A DNA stretch of 64,000 nt from Parahoeflea alexandrii (GCF_024105735.1 NZ_JAAAML010000002.1:806001-870000); one strand, 5' to 3'. Counted from the first letter of the stretch, positions 1 to 8,267 are shown. Numbers and translations are program-made. Notes: generated from the letters alone by a model not told the origin.

Positions 1-179
1 AGCCGAATTTTCACTGTGTTCTGTCGCTGCCGCTTCCCCCGGCCTGAGATCGAGTAACCTGCGAAAGCACGGAAAACGGGCTGTACTCACGCTTTCGTGA
101 CAGGTCGCAAACCACGAGCCATGCTCCGAAACCCCGGAAAACCGGGCTTCATCCCGCCTGTGCGATCTCGCCGCAGCGC
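1..179. other. Upstream spacer with two small hairpins
   Basis: No gene is supported here; any gene to the left lies outside the window. Two short perfect stem-loops are visible: TCACG-CTTT-CGTGA at 87-100 (inside an imperfect CTGT/CAG extension, 81-103) and CCCGG-AAAA-CCGGG at 133-146. Neither is followed by a T-run, so they are weak terminator candidates for a gene outside the window. Confidence 0.3.
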
Positions 180-204
180 GGAACTTCTGCCAGCCCTGCC
201 CGTT
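180..204 (+). promoter_or_regulatory. EcfG (general stress sigma factor) type promoter for the aldehyde dehydrogenase operon
   Basis: GGAAC at 180-184 is separated by exactly 16 bases from CGTT at 201-204. This matches the known alphaproteobacterial EcfG/RpoE2 consensus GGAAC-N16/17-CGTT. The start codon at 233 lies about 25 bases downstream, leaving a short leader that holds the ribosome binding site AAGGAG. Seen: the exact motif, orientation and distance. Inferred: control by EcfG. Confidence 0.6.
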
Positions 205-232
205 GACCTGCCGAATCCCAAAAGGAGCAGGC

Positions 233-1609
233 ATGTCAACAATCACAACCATCAACCCCGCGACAGAACAACCCATCGAGACCTATGAGCTGATGAGCGA
301 GGCAGAAGCCACCCGCCGTCTTGAGGCTTCCCATGAGGCTTTTCTCGAATGGCGCAAACTCTCGCATCAGGAGCGGGCACCTTATCTCACCAGGATCGCG
401 CAGAAGCTGCGTGACAATGCAGATGAACTCGCCGAACTGATGACCCGCGAGACCGGCAAGTTGCTCAAGGATGGTCACACCGAGATCAAGATCTGTGCTG
501 CCATTCTCGATTACACCGCCAAGAACGGGCCGGAGATGCTGGCCGACGAGGAGCGGACCCATGGCACCAAGGGTCAGCGTGGAGTTGTCAGCTATCAGCC
601 GATCGGCGTGATCTACTCGATCCAGCCATGGAACTTTCCGCTCTACCAGCCGATCCGCGTGCTTGCCGCCAATCTGATGGCCGGCAATGGCTGCGTGCTC
701 AAGCATGCCAGCATCTGCACCGGCTCGGGCCTGCGCCTGCGTGAACTGTGTATCGAGGCCGGTCTGCCCGAAGACCTGTTCCAGGTCGTGCTCATCGACC
801 ATGATACCAGCGACAAGCTGATCGAGCACCCGAAGGTCCGTGGCGTCACGATGACCGGCTCCGATGGCGCAGGCCGGCATATCGGCTCGGTTGCGGCCAA
901 GGCACTGAAGAAGACCGTGCTCGAACTCGGCTCCAACGATGCCTATCTCGTGCTCGAGGATGCCGACATCGAAACCGCGGTGAAATTCTCGGCTATGGGC
1001 CGGCTCTACAACAATGGCGAGACCTGCGTGTCGGCCAAGCGCTTCATCGTCACCGACAAGGTCTACGACGCCTTCGTCGAGGCCTTCGTTGCGCAGATGA
1101 AATCCGTCACCATGGGCGATCCCATGGATGAGGACACAGACCTTGGCCCGCTGTCGAGCCAGGATCAGTTCGACACCGTGAAGAGCCAAGTCGACGAAAG
1201 CGTTGAAAAGGGCGCCAGCATTCTCTGCGGCGGCGAAGCGCCGGACCGCACCGGCGCCTACTACCCGGCCACCGTGCTCGGCGACCTCAAGCCCGGCATG
1301 CCTGCCCATGACGACGAGATCTTCGGCCCGGTCGCCTCCATCATCCGCGCCCGCGACGACGAGCACGCCATGCAGCTTGCCAATGAAAGCCGCTATGGTC
1401 TCGGCGGCGGCATTTTCTCGCGCGACGAGGGCCGGGCGCTGAAGCTCGCCCGGGATCATTTCGACACCGGCATGGTTCGCATCAATTCCTTCGGCGCAGC
1501 TGATCCCAACATGCCCTTCGGCGGCGTCAAGGATTCCGGCTACGGTCGCGAGCACGGCGGTTTCGGCATGAAGGAATTCGTCAACGCCAAGGCGATCTTC
1601 CTGCCATGA
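233..1609 (+). CDS. NAD(P)-dependent aldehyde dehydrogenase, YneI/Sad succinate-semialdehyde dehydrogenase type
   Basis: A 458-residue cytoplasmic aldehyde dehydrogenase. The cofactor/active-site motif PWNFPLYQ is near residues 132-139, the general-base Glu231 lies in VLELGSNDA, and the catalytic Cys265 lies in NNGETCVSAKRF. The short length and these motifs resemble the YneI (Sad) branch, which oxidises succinate semialdehyde to succinate; the substrate is inferred. A TTG 30 bases upstream is in frame, but ATG 233 has AAGGAG (222-227) at good spacing and is preferred. The stop overlaps the GST gene by four bases (ATGA), so the two are probably translated together. An EcfG-type promoter lies just upstream, suggesting use under general stress. 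Confidence 0.88.
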   Translation: MSTITTINPATEQPIETYELMSEAEATRRLEASHEAFLEWRKLSHQERAPYLTRIAQKLRDNADELAELMTRETGKLLKDGHTEIKICAAILDYTAKNGPEMLADEERTHGTKGQRGVVSYQPIGVIYSIQPWNFPLYQPIRVLAANLMAGNGCVLKHASICTGSGLRLRELCIEAGLPEDLFQVVLIDHDTSDKLIEHPKVRGVTMTGSDGAGRHIGSVAAKALKKTVLELGSNDAYLVLEDADIETAVKFSAMGRLYNNGETCVSAKRFIVTDKVYDAFVEAFVAQMKSVTMGDPMDEDTDLGPLSSQDQFDTVKSQVDESVEKGASILCGGEAPDRTGAYYPATVLGDLKPGMPAHDDEIFGPVASIIRARDDEHAMQLANESRYGLGGGIFSRDEGRALKLARDHFDTGMVRINSFGAADPNMPFGGVKDSGYGREHGGFGMKEFVNAKAIFLP

Positions 1610-2223
1610 TCACGCTGCACGCCCTTCAGTATTCGCGCGCCACCCGTGTGCTCTGGCTGCTGGCCGATCTTGGCCAGCCCTGCGAACGGGTGGATTACCG
1701 GCGCACCGAAGCGTTTCGCGCCCCCGAAGACCTGTCGCGGGTTCATCCGCTCGGCAAGTCGCCGGTGGTCGAGGATGATGGCGAGACCATCGCCGAATCC
1801 GCCACCATCCTGCGCTACCTCGTCGAGAAATACGGCGACACCACGCACCGGCCGCCCCACGGCACTCCCGCCTTCTGGCGGCACGAAGCGCTGCTTGATT
1901 ACGTCGAGGGCTCCTTCGCCCCCGTCGTCCTGCGCGCCATCCTGCCGGCCTTCGACGGCAAGCCGGTGCCCGAGCAGGCGCAGGCGGCGCTCGACGACCA
2001 TCTCGCCTATATCGCCGGCGAACGCGGCGAGGGGCCGCTTCTCTTCGGTGAGGCGCCGATGCTGGCAGACATCCAGTTTTCCTACCTGATCGCGATGCTT
2101 GACCGTTTCGGCCTTCTCGAAGGCCATCCGGCCGTGGCCGATTACTGGAAGCAGTTGCAGCGCCAGCCAGGCTACATCGCCGCCACCGAAGCCGCGGGGC
2201 CGATGGTCCCGCCTTCGGAATAA
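1606..2223 (+). CDS. Glutathione S-transferase family protein
   Basis: A 205-residue soluble protein with an N-terminal thioredoxin-like GST domain (about 1-78), including HPLGKSPVVEDDG and the glutathione gamma-glutamyl contact region ESATILRYL, followed by a helical C-terminal domain. This is the usual GST length. It probably conjugates or transfers glutathione to an electrophile; the substrate cannot be read from the sequence. The start overlaps the aldehyde dehydrogenase stop as ATGA, so it depends on that gene's promoter. Pairing with an aldehyde dehydrogenase suggests removal of reactive aldehydes. Confidence 0.88.
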   Translation: MITLHALQYSRATRVLWLLADLGQPCERVDYRRTEAFRAPEDLSRVHPLGKSPVVEDDGETIAESATILRYLVEKYGDTTHRPPHGTPAFWRHEALLDYVEGSFAPVVLRAILPAFDGKPVPEQAQAALDDHLAYIAGERGEGPLLFGEAPMLADIQFSYLIAMLDRFGLLEGHPAVADYWKQLQRQPGYIAATEAAGPMVPPSE

Positions 2224-2309
2224 ACCGCCGTACCCGACCCGGTCTCCCGGCTTCCCGTTCCGGGCCAGCCGGCCCCCGATTGCCATTCGAACTCAAAAGG
2301 ACATTCATC

Positions 2310-2912
2310 ATGCCCAAGACTATCCTCGTCGCCGGCGCCACCGGCAAGACCGGCCGCCATCTGGTCCAGACCCTGCTCGATCAGGGCCAGAGCCCGATCG
2401 CGCTTGTCCGCGAAAGCTCCGACACCAGCACTCTGCCCGAGGGCGTTGCCTTGCGTCAGGGCGACCTTACCGATCTTCAGCCCGGCGTCTGCGAGGGCGT
2501 CGACGTGGTTGTCTTCGCCGCCGGATCAGGCGGCTCCACCGGCCCGGAAATGACCGAGAAGGTCGACCGCGACGGCGCCATCCGCCTGGTTAATCTGGCC
2601 GCAAGCGCCGGTGTCGAGCGCTTCGTCATGCTCAGTTCCATCGGTGCCGACCAGTCCGACCCCGAAGGCGATCTCGCCCATTATCTAAAGGCCAAGCATG
2701 CCGCCGACGAACACCTCAAGGGTTCGTCCGTAACCCATGCCATCCTGCGCCCGGTGGCGCTTACCGATGGCGATGAAAGCGAAAACGTCGTCCTCGGCGA
2801 GAATGTCGACAAGACTGCGAAGGCCGCCCGCGCCGATGTTGCACGGCTTCTCGCCGAAGCTGCCATCACCGGTCGGTTTGACGGCAAGGCGCTCGACATG
2901 CAGTCGGCCTGA
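2310..2912 (+). CDS. Atypical short-chain dehydrogenase, NmrA/YwnB-like NAD(P)-binding protein
   Basis: A 200-residue Rossmann protein. The glycine-rich dinucleotide motif GATGKTG is at residues 8-14, and a VMLSSIGAD strand replaces the classical active site. This is the atypical SDR (SDR_a5/NmrA-like) pattern: no canonical YxxxK is visible, and the family often acts as reductases or redox sensors. An in-frame TTG at 2280 would add ten unconvincing residues; ATG 2310 has AAAAGGA about nine bases upstream. It lies 86 bases after the GST gene in the same direction and may belong to the same stress operon. Substrate unknown. Confidence 0.82.
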   Translation: MPKTILVAGATGKTGRHLVQTLLDQGQSPIALVRESSDTSTLPEGVALRQGDLTDLQPGVCEGVDVVVFAAGSGGSTGPEMTEKVDRDGAIRLVNLAASAGVERFVMLSSIGADQSDPEGDLAHYLKAKHAADEHLKGSSVTHAILRPVALTDGDESENVVLGENVDKTAKAARADVARLLAEAAITGRFDGKALDMQSA

Positions 2913-2922
2913 GCAATACTAT

Positions 2923-2960
2923 CGCGCAATGCGGCCGGCTCCAGCGAGCCGCATTGCGCG
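2923..2960. terminator. 13-bp perfect stem-loop between convergent genes
   Basis: Bases 2923-2935 and 2948-2960 are perfect reverse complements (13 bp, CGCGCAATGCGGC arm) around a 12-base loop. The element sits between the convergent SDR gene and the SUMF1-fold gene, where a bidirectional terminator is expected. No T-run follows on either side, so intrinsic termination is uncertain; an mRNA-stabilising 3' structure is the alternative. Confidence 0.55.
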
Positions 2961-3017
2961 GAGCCCCTCGGCTGTCCCGGCAGTCTCCTGGCAAGACCGC
3001 GGGGGGCTGAAGTCTCT

Positions 3018-3716
3018 TCAGTCATAAGCGCAGCGGAACCCCACATAGACCGCGTAGAATGAGGCGGGTTTCCACTGCATGCCCTCGGCCTGTGTGGCGC
3101 TTGGCCCGTACCACCAGCTGCCGCCCGCCGTCAGCGCGTCCTCGCCGCGCCGGTCGGCGAGCCATTCCCAGGCATTCCCGCCCATGTCGTAAAGCCCGTT
3201 GACGCCGCGCCTGGTGCTGCCAGCCGCCACATGCCCTGTCCGGTTGTTGTTCATTCCCTCCGGCGCGTCACCCACCGGGTAAACGTAGCTGCGCCCGGTC
3301 TCGAACCCGTCGGTCGGGCTCGGGCGCTGTTCGGTATAGGCCGCGCGGCTCCATTCCTCGCGCGTCGGCAACCGTCCGCCGGCATCTGCGCAGAAGGCGT
3401 CCGCCTCCTCCCAGCTCACATGCACCGCGGGCTCGCTGTCGTCTGCAGCGCGCCCGAAGGGTGTGCGGAAGGTCCAGCCCGGCCGCCGCTCCCATCCAGC
3501 GCCCCATTCGAAACCTCCGCCCTCGCGCTCGGCCATGGTTTCAAGCCCTGCGCGTTGGGCAAAATCCTTGAAGGCGCCGACCGTGACCTCGGTCCGGTCG
3601 ATCGCAAAACCGTCGAGCCGCGCCTGTTCCGCGTCCGAGTTCGCGGCACTAGCGCACCCCAGTGCAGTGGCCATCGCCGCCGCGCCGCAAGCCATCCGAT
3701 AAAGGCCAGTCTTCAT
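3018..3716 (-). CDS. Exported SUMF1/FGE-fold protein lacking the FGE cysteine pair
   Basis: A 232-residue protein with a basic, hydrophobic N-terminus ending ALGCASA that looks like a signal peptide, perhaps a lipoprotein signal although the lipobox is imperfect. The body has formylglycine-generating-enzyme (SUMF1) fold signatures: IDRTEVTVGAF, VSWEEADAFC, GRLPTREEWSRAA, NAWEWLADR, GGSWW and a C-terminal FRC. True FGEs carry a copper-binding cysteine pair in the last third; here GGSWW is followed by YGPSATQAEG with no such cysteines, so sulfatase activation is unlikely. The start was chosen at ATG 3716 because AGGGGG lies nine bases upstream. It converges on the SDR gene. Function unknown. 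Confidence 0.75.
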   Translation of the reverse strand: MKTGLYRMACGAAAMATALGCASAANSDAEQARLDGFAIDRTEVTVGAFKDFAQRAGLETMAEREGGGFEWGAGWERRPGWTFRTPFGRAADDSEPAVHVSWEEADAFCADAGGRLPTREEWSRAAYTEQRPSPTDGFETGRSYVYPVGDAPEGMNNNRTGHVAAGSTRRGVNGLYDMGGNAWEWLADRRGEDALTAGGSWWYGPSATQAEGMQWKPASFYAVYVGFRCAYD

Positions 3717-4000
3717 AACGCGCATCCCCCTGCTGACAATCCTGCCTTGCAAGCCTCACACGCGCCCTTCCGTCCGTCCGCGCGTGCGCCACACCCGGCC
3801 ATATAGACCGCCGCCTGAGAATGACGAGAGCCCGCTGCAACGGGTTAAGCCGGACCGACCTGATCCCGCGCCTTCCGCCCGCCCGGTCGCGGTCAAACTG
3901 CCCGGCGCGGATACCTTGCCCAAGTATCTGACCCAGTTGACGAGGCAGGCTGCCCGGCGAGCGGCCGTTGGCGCCCGGCAAGTCGAAATCCGCCCATTCC
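3717..4000. other. Spacer upstream of the SUMF1-fold gene and the universal stress gene
   Basis: No convincing gene is visible in this divergent spacer. Short open frames exist on both strands but lack family resemblance and ribosome binding sites. It should hold the promoter of the leftward SUMF1-fold gene; no clear -35/-10 pair was found. Confidence 0.3.
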
Positions 4001-4014
4001 TTGAGCCAAATCAA
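4001..4014 (+). promoter_or_regulatory. FNR/FixK-type anaerobox upstream of the universal stress gene
   Basis: The 14 bases TTGAGCCAAATCAA match the FNR/FixK consensus TTGAT-N4-ATCAA at nine of ten specified positions. The site is centred about 59 bases upstream of the start codon at 4067. Universal stress genes are common targets of FNR, Anr and FixK regulators in proteobacteria. Seen: the motif and its position. Inferred: activation at low oxygen. Confidence 0.55.
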
Positions 4015-4066
4015 CACGGCTGCAGAGCGGTTGTGCTAGTTTTTCGAGATTGAGGAGGACCTGACC

Positions 4067-4474
4067 ATGTACAAGAACATCCTTGTTGCCACCGCACTCG
4101 ACCACGCCCATGACATCGCCGCGGCCTTCGATATCGCCCGCGCGCTCGCCGCCGGGGGCGCGTCGCTGACGGCGCTGCACGTGCTTGAGGACATCCCAGC
4201 CTATGCGGCGCAATATGTCCCCGCAGAGCAGGCCGGCACACGGCATGCGGAGGCCGAGGCACGCCTGAAGGCGGAACTCGGAGGCGTGGCCAACGTCAAG
4301 CCGGTGGTCGTCAGCGGCCACCCGGGCTCGACCATCGTCGATTACGCCGACGATCACGACATCGACTGCATCATCATCGCCTCCCACCGCCCCGGCCTGC
4401 AGGACTACTTCCTCGGCTCCACCGCCGGTCGCGTCGTCCGCCACGCCAAATGCGCGGTGCATGTGATCAGGTGA
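4067..4474 (+). CDS. Universal stress protein, UspA family
   Basis: A 135-residue single-domain Usp protein. It starts with the typical MYKNILVATALD strand and ends with the ATP-binding signature GSTAGRVVRHAKCAVHV (G-x2-G-x9-type loop), so it probably binds ATP. The start is well supported by GAGGAGG at 4052-4058. UspA-domain proteins help cells survive starvation, oxygen shift or oxidative stress. The FNR/FixK-like box about 60 bases upstream suggests induction when oxygen is low. It converges on a GGDEF-EAL gene and appears monocistronic. Confidence 0.92.
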   Translation: MYKNILVATALDHAHDIAAAFDIARALAAGGASLTALHVLEDIPAYAAQYVPAEQAGTRHAEAEARLKAELGGVANVKPVVVSGHPGSTIVDYADDHDIDCIIIASHRPGLQDYFLGSTAGRVVRHAKCAVHVIR

Positions 4475-4696
4475 GGGGGTGGGGGCGGTTTTGCACTCCC
4501 ATTGCGGTCGTTTGTCGTTTTGGATCGATTGTGCAGAAGCCGCCACTCGGCTCTTTTCGAAAAGTTCTGTTAAGCGGCGAACCAGAGTTCGCTTTGCCGC
4601 CCATAAATGACTTCCGTGCAGAGGCCGTTTTCAAATTTTGATGCAACATAACCGCAATGAGCACAGCCAGCTCAGTGACATGATCAAGTGCACTCT
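4475..4696. other. Convergent spacer with a 12-bp palindrome
   Basis: This spacer lies between the stop codons of the convergent universal stress and GGDEF-EAL genes. It contains the perfect palindrome CTTTTCGAAAAG at 4553-4564, which could form only a weak hairpin. No gene or clear intrinsic terminator is visible. Confidence 0.3.
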
Positions 4697-6613
4697 TTAA
4701 GCGGATTGGATGTACCGTACAGCGTGATCTGCGTTTTGCTGCTGCTGGTCCGCGATCAACTGCCTTGCGTCCTCCCCGCTCATCGGCCGGCCAAACAGGT
4801 ATCCCTGAATCAGGTCGGGCTGTAGTTCCTCGAGAACGGCCATTTCGTGGTCGGTCTCGACGCCCTCCAGCACACACCGCAGGTTAAGCTTGGAGCACAA
4901 TCCATTGATGGCCGCCACAATTTCACGCGAAGTGATGCTGTGAGGAACCTTGCGGATGAAACTCCTGTCAATCTTGACCTTGTCTAGCGGCAGCTGATCG
5001 AGATACTCGAAACTTGAGTAGCCAGAACCAAAATCATCAAGTGCGATTTTGCAGCCGCTGCTCCTCAGCCGGCTGAGAACGGCGCTGGAGGTTGCCAGAT
5101 CAGACATGACCGCTGTTTCGGTTATTTCGAACTCCAGACGGGCCGGCGAGAGCTCCGCCTTCATGATCTCTCCGAGGAGAGACAGGACGAAGGTCTGATC
5201 CGAGATGTCGCGCGCCGAAAGGTTGAAAGACAGGCCGATGTCGTCGGGCCATCTCTTCAGCTCCGCCAGTCCCTTTCGGAACAGAATTCCAGTTATCTTC
5301 TGAATGAAACCGGAGCGTTCGGCCACACGAATGAACTGGTCAGGGCGGACAAGCCCGAGCTTTGGATTTTCCCAGCGGGCAAGTGCTTCAAAGCTCAGGA
5401 CACGCTTCTGGCTCGGTGAGTATTGCGGTTGAAAAACGAGAAACAGTTCTTCTTCAAGGTTGCCTTCACGCAATTCCCGCTCGATCGCGATTGCGTTTTT
5501 CATTTCCTCACTGTCGGCCGCTTCAAAAAGGATACACTGTCCGCGGAAATGAGTTTTGGCCTTGTACAGCGCGAAATCGGCCTGTTCATAAAGTTGCGTG
5601 CTGTGGGTTCCCATGTCCGGAAAATGCGATAAACCCGCCGAAGCCCCTACCGTGAGTTCCTGGTTGTCGATCACGTAGGGGGAAGTGATCGATTCTATCC
5701 CGTTGCTGACGAGTTTCTTGACCTGCTGTTCGGTGAGGTTTCCGGGAAGAATGGCAGCGAATTCGTCACCGCCGATCCGGCCGATCATTACCCCTTCCGA
5801 GACCTGTTCCATCACCCGGTCTACGGCTGCACAGAGCAGGCGGTCGCCCATCGAATGGCCATACACATCGTTGATCGCCTTGAACCCGTCGAGGTCGAAT
5901 ATTCCAAGCCAGAACGGCTTGCCACGCTCAATCAAAGCGTCGATCTTCTCGAAGATAGCCCGCCTGTTGGGAATCCCCGTTAGTGTGTCGGAGTCTGCAA
6001 GGGATTGTGCCTTGGCCGTCATTTCATCGGCAAGTAATCGTGCGTCGATCTGACGAATGATCGCATGCCTGAGTAGCCCGGTCATGCTGATTGAGGCAAA
6101 GGCAGTTGCAACGATAATGGATAGATATTCGGCATAAAGGTCGCTGGGGAGCGATGTGGAAAACCAGTAAAGCGTTGCCAATGACAGTGGAACGCTGATC
6201 ATGACTGTGCGCGCAGTTGCACCCGTTATCGCAAAGATGAATGCCAATAAAACGAAATAGATGTAGCGAGTCTGTACGTCGTAGACGAGAAGGTAACTCA
6301 AAAGGTTGAGGTACATGAAAAGATGCATTGCCAGGCTATGAACTTCGAGCCTGGCCAGAGACATCGTCCGATTGCTCGTCAAATGCTTGTGAAACATATA
6401 GAAGCTGAGAGCGGTCGTCATGCTGATGAAAGAGAACATGATCAGCAGAATTCCGGTCTGCGTTTGCCAGTGTTCCCATGTGACGAACAGATAATATGCG
6501 CAGGCGGGTATCAGAATGGGTCGCAGAACAAGCGAGTATGAGTCCACCATTGCCTGCTGTCTTACCGGATCCTCCAGTTTCGTCAGATAATTGGCAATGG
6601 TATCGAGTCTCAT
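4697..6613 (-). CDS. Membrane-anchored bifunctional diguanylate cyclase/phosphodiesterase (GGDEF-EAL)
   Basis: A roughly 638-residue c-di-GMP enzyme. About 180 N-terminal residues form several transmembrane segments (for example IPACAYYLF, LLIMFSFISM, YIYFVLLAFIFAI), then a GGDEF domain with intact RIGGDEF and an EAL domain with FEALARW and DDFGSGYSS. Both catalytic signatures look intact. The RxxD inhibitory site five residues before GGDEF is replaced by SEGV, so product inhibition through that site is unlikely. ATG 6613 is preferred; a GTG at 6676 would add 21 polar residues with no better ribosome site. The gene looks less G+C-rich than its neighbours. No operon partner. Confidence 0.9.
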   Translation of the reverse strand: MRLDTIANYLTKLEDPVRQQAMVDSYSLVLRPILIPACAYYLFVTWEHWQTQTGILLIMFSFISMTTALSFYMFHKHLTSNRTMSLARLEVHSLAMHLFMYLNLLSYLLVYDVQTRYIYFVLLAFIFAITGATARTVMISVPLSLATLYWFSTSLPSDLYAEYLSIIVATAFASISMTGLLRHAIIRQIDARLLADEMTAKAQSLADSDTLTGIPNRRAIFEKIDALIERGKPFWLGIFDLDGFKAINDVYGHSMGDRLLCAAVDRVMEQVSEGVMIGRIGGDEFAAILPGNLTEQQVKKLVSNGIESITSPYVIDNQELTVGASAGLSHFPDMGTHSTQLYEQADFALYKAKTHFRGQCILFEAADSEEMKNAIAIERELREGNLEEELFLVFQPQYSPSQKRVLSFEALARWENPKLGLVRPDQFIRVAERSGFIQKITGILFRKGLAELKRWPDDIGLSFNLSARDISDQTFVLSLLGEIMKAELSPARLEFEITETAVMSDLATSSAVLSRLRSSGCKIALDDFGSGYSSFEYLDQLPLDKVKIDRSFIRKVPHSITSREIVAAINGLCSKLNLRCVLEGVETDHEMAVLEELQPDLIQGYLFGRPMSGEDARQLIADQQQQNADHAVRYIQSA

Positions 6614-7719
6614 GAAAATATTTCTCGTATCTCCGTCTGCTTCGCTCGACAATTCCTTCGATGTCAACGCAAACACATATTCAGTTTCTTGCGATTTGGA
6701 TTCCGTGAGGCGAGGCTTGGCCTTGTTTTACGTGGAAACATCATCGTCTCTGTATATTAGTGCGCCTTAAATTTGGGTTGCGGTAATTCTTCGATTTGAA
6801 TGAGGTGTGACGATTGATTTCACCCGTGCAGACTCTATGCAGGACAGAACCCGTCGTATCTGACTGAACATCTGTTCGCGGACTCATCCCAAGCGTTCAA
6901 CCCAGAAAATCCCTCCGTCTTTTTCCCCACCCTCTCTCGCCATGCGATCATCACTCCACCTTCCGTCGGAACGGATGATCGCGGACCACGGAGCTGCGGT
7001 TGGCGGGAGGCGGTGAGGTCTGGCGGGCGCGGCCGTATCGCGCGCTAGGCGCTTGCGGGAAAATCATCCCGGCCAGCACCGGTGCCCGTCAGCCTCAAGC
7101 GGAGCTGACATCAGGGTGATCATGCGAAGGCCGGAACCGGAAGGCCCGGCTCTGCCGGCCCCGGCGGCGTTTCAGGTGTGTGTGCGTGCCCGGCGGGCTG
7201 GCCGGGCGCCATAGGCACCGCCCGCTTTGAGACGCCGGCCTGACAAGTCCCAGAGGTGATGCCGCACGGCTTGCCGCGCGCGCATGCGGGGAGAGGGCGG
7301 GTTCGGTTCACGCGCCGAACAGGACGAAACCGCCCGGGGCTCAAGATGATCCGCTGCAGGAGGAGAAGCCCGCCCGTGCCCGGAAGGCGCGGGAGATCCG
7401 TCACCGGCGGGGCGCGGGAGACTGTGCCAAGCCCTTTCTTCACCACCACCACGGGCCGGTTGCCCGTGCCCCGCACACCGGTTTTGACGCCGGAGCCTGG
7501 AACTGCCCCATCCCGCCGGCGAGATTTTCGCGCGCGGTTTTTTGCCGTGGCTGGAAACCGGTCCGGATTTGGGGGCAAGTGCCGAGCCGCGCTGCCGGCG
7601 GCCGGGTCGGGGCTGGCTTCAGGGCAAGTTCAACGAAGGCGGGGGCCGGTTGCGATTCCGGACAGGCGGGAGATCAACACGTCCGGGTAGTTTCGGGGGG
7701 GCGTTTTACCGGAGGTAAC
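6614..7719. other. About 1.1 kb without a convincing gene
   Basis: The first 170 bases are A+T-rich and probably hold the GGDEF-EAL promoter. The rest (about 6950-7700) is extremely G+C-rich. Open frames on both strands (for example 7256-7690 plus and 7120-7578 minus) encode only Arg/Pro/Gly-rich low-complexity peptides with no recognisable fold or good start. A 7-bp perfect hairpin (CACGGGC-CGGTT-GCCCGTG) lies at 7450-7468. It may be decayed coding sequence or may carry an untranslated RNA; neither is shown. Confidence 0.4.
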
Positions 7720-8202
7720 CTAACGTCCATCCACTTCAGGGGTTGCCTCCGGGCCGCCATTCAGGTCGGCGATCAACGCTTCCATCTCGGCGATTTCCAG
7801 CCGTTGCGTGTCGATGATATCGTCAGCCAGCTCGCGCACCCGCGGGTCTTCGAGATTGGCTCGCGAACTGGTCAGGATGGCGATCGAGTGATGCGGGATC
7901 ATCGCCTTCATCCAGGCCTCGTCGCCCACCGTGTCCTGGCTTCTCACCAGGTAGAGCGAGACCGCAAACACCAGCGCCGCGGCCACGAAGATCGCCGCAT
8001 TGAGCCGGGTGTTCCTGTACATACCGAGCATGAAGCTCAGCATCACCGCGGCCATGGCAGCACCCATGTAGAGCGCCATCCACATCCGCGTCTGGCTGAA
8101 CCAGGCATGGTCGGCCGCAAAGGTGTTGAGATACATCAGTCCGAACATCACCAGCGTCGATGTGGCGATCATGGCTGCGAAGCGGATGTAGGACGTGGAC
8201 AT
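7720..8202 (-). CDS. DUF305 domain membrane protein
   Basis: A 160-residue protein with three or four transmembrane segments (IRFAAMIATSTLVMFGLMYL, WMALYMGAAMAAVMLSFMLG, AAIFVAAALVFAVSLYLV) followed by a short DUF305 segment containing MKAMIPHHSIAILTS and RVRELADDIIDTQRLEIAEM. DUF305 is related to ferritin-like helical domains and is often linked to metal or copper stress; its reaction is unknown. ATG 8202 is preferred over an in-frame start at 8244 because GGGGG lies nine bases upstream. A perfect EcfG-type promoter lies 41-65 bases before the start. prfC lies upstream on the same strand. Confidence 0.85.
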   Translation of the reverse strand: MSTSYIRFAAMIATSTLVMFGLMYLNTFAADHAWFSQTRMWMALYMGAAMAAVMLSFMLGMYRNTRLNAAIFVAAALVFAVSLYLVRSQDTVGDEAWMKAMIPHHSIAILTSSRANLEDPRVRELADDIIDTQRLEIAEMEALIADLNGGPEATPEVDGR

Positions 8203-8242
8203 GCTTTCTACCCCCGTGGTCTGCGACAGGACTCTGTCGGAC

Positions 8243-8267
8243 AACGCAGGGGCGGGCGGATTGTTCC
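8243..8267 (-). promoter_or_regulatory. EcfG-type promoter for the DUF305 gene
   Basis: Read on the minus strand, GGAAC (8267-8263), a 16-base spacer and CGTT (8246-8243) match the EcfG/RpoE2 consensus exactly. The predicted transcript would start near 8237 and give a leader of about 35 bases before the DUF305 start at 8202. This gives the DUF305 gene its own promoter, separate from prfC. Confidence 0.6.

Noticed and set aside
3018-3716. Functional sulfatase-activating enzyme
   Set aside because: The catalytic cysteine pair of true FGEs is missing and no sulfatase gene is nearby.
7256-7690. Possible Arg/Pro-rich 144-residue protein
   Set aside because: No ribosome site, no family resemblance, and frames of similar quality exist on the other strand.
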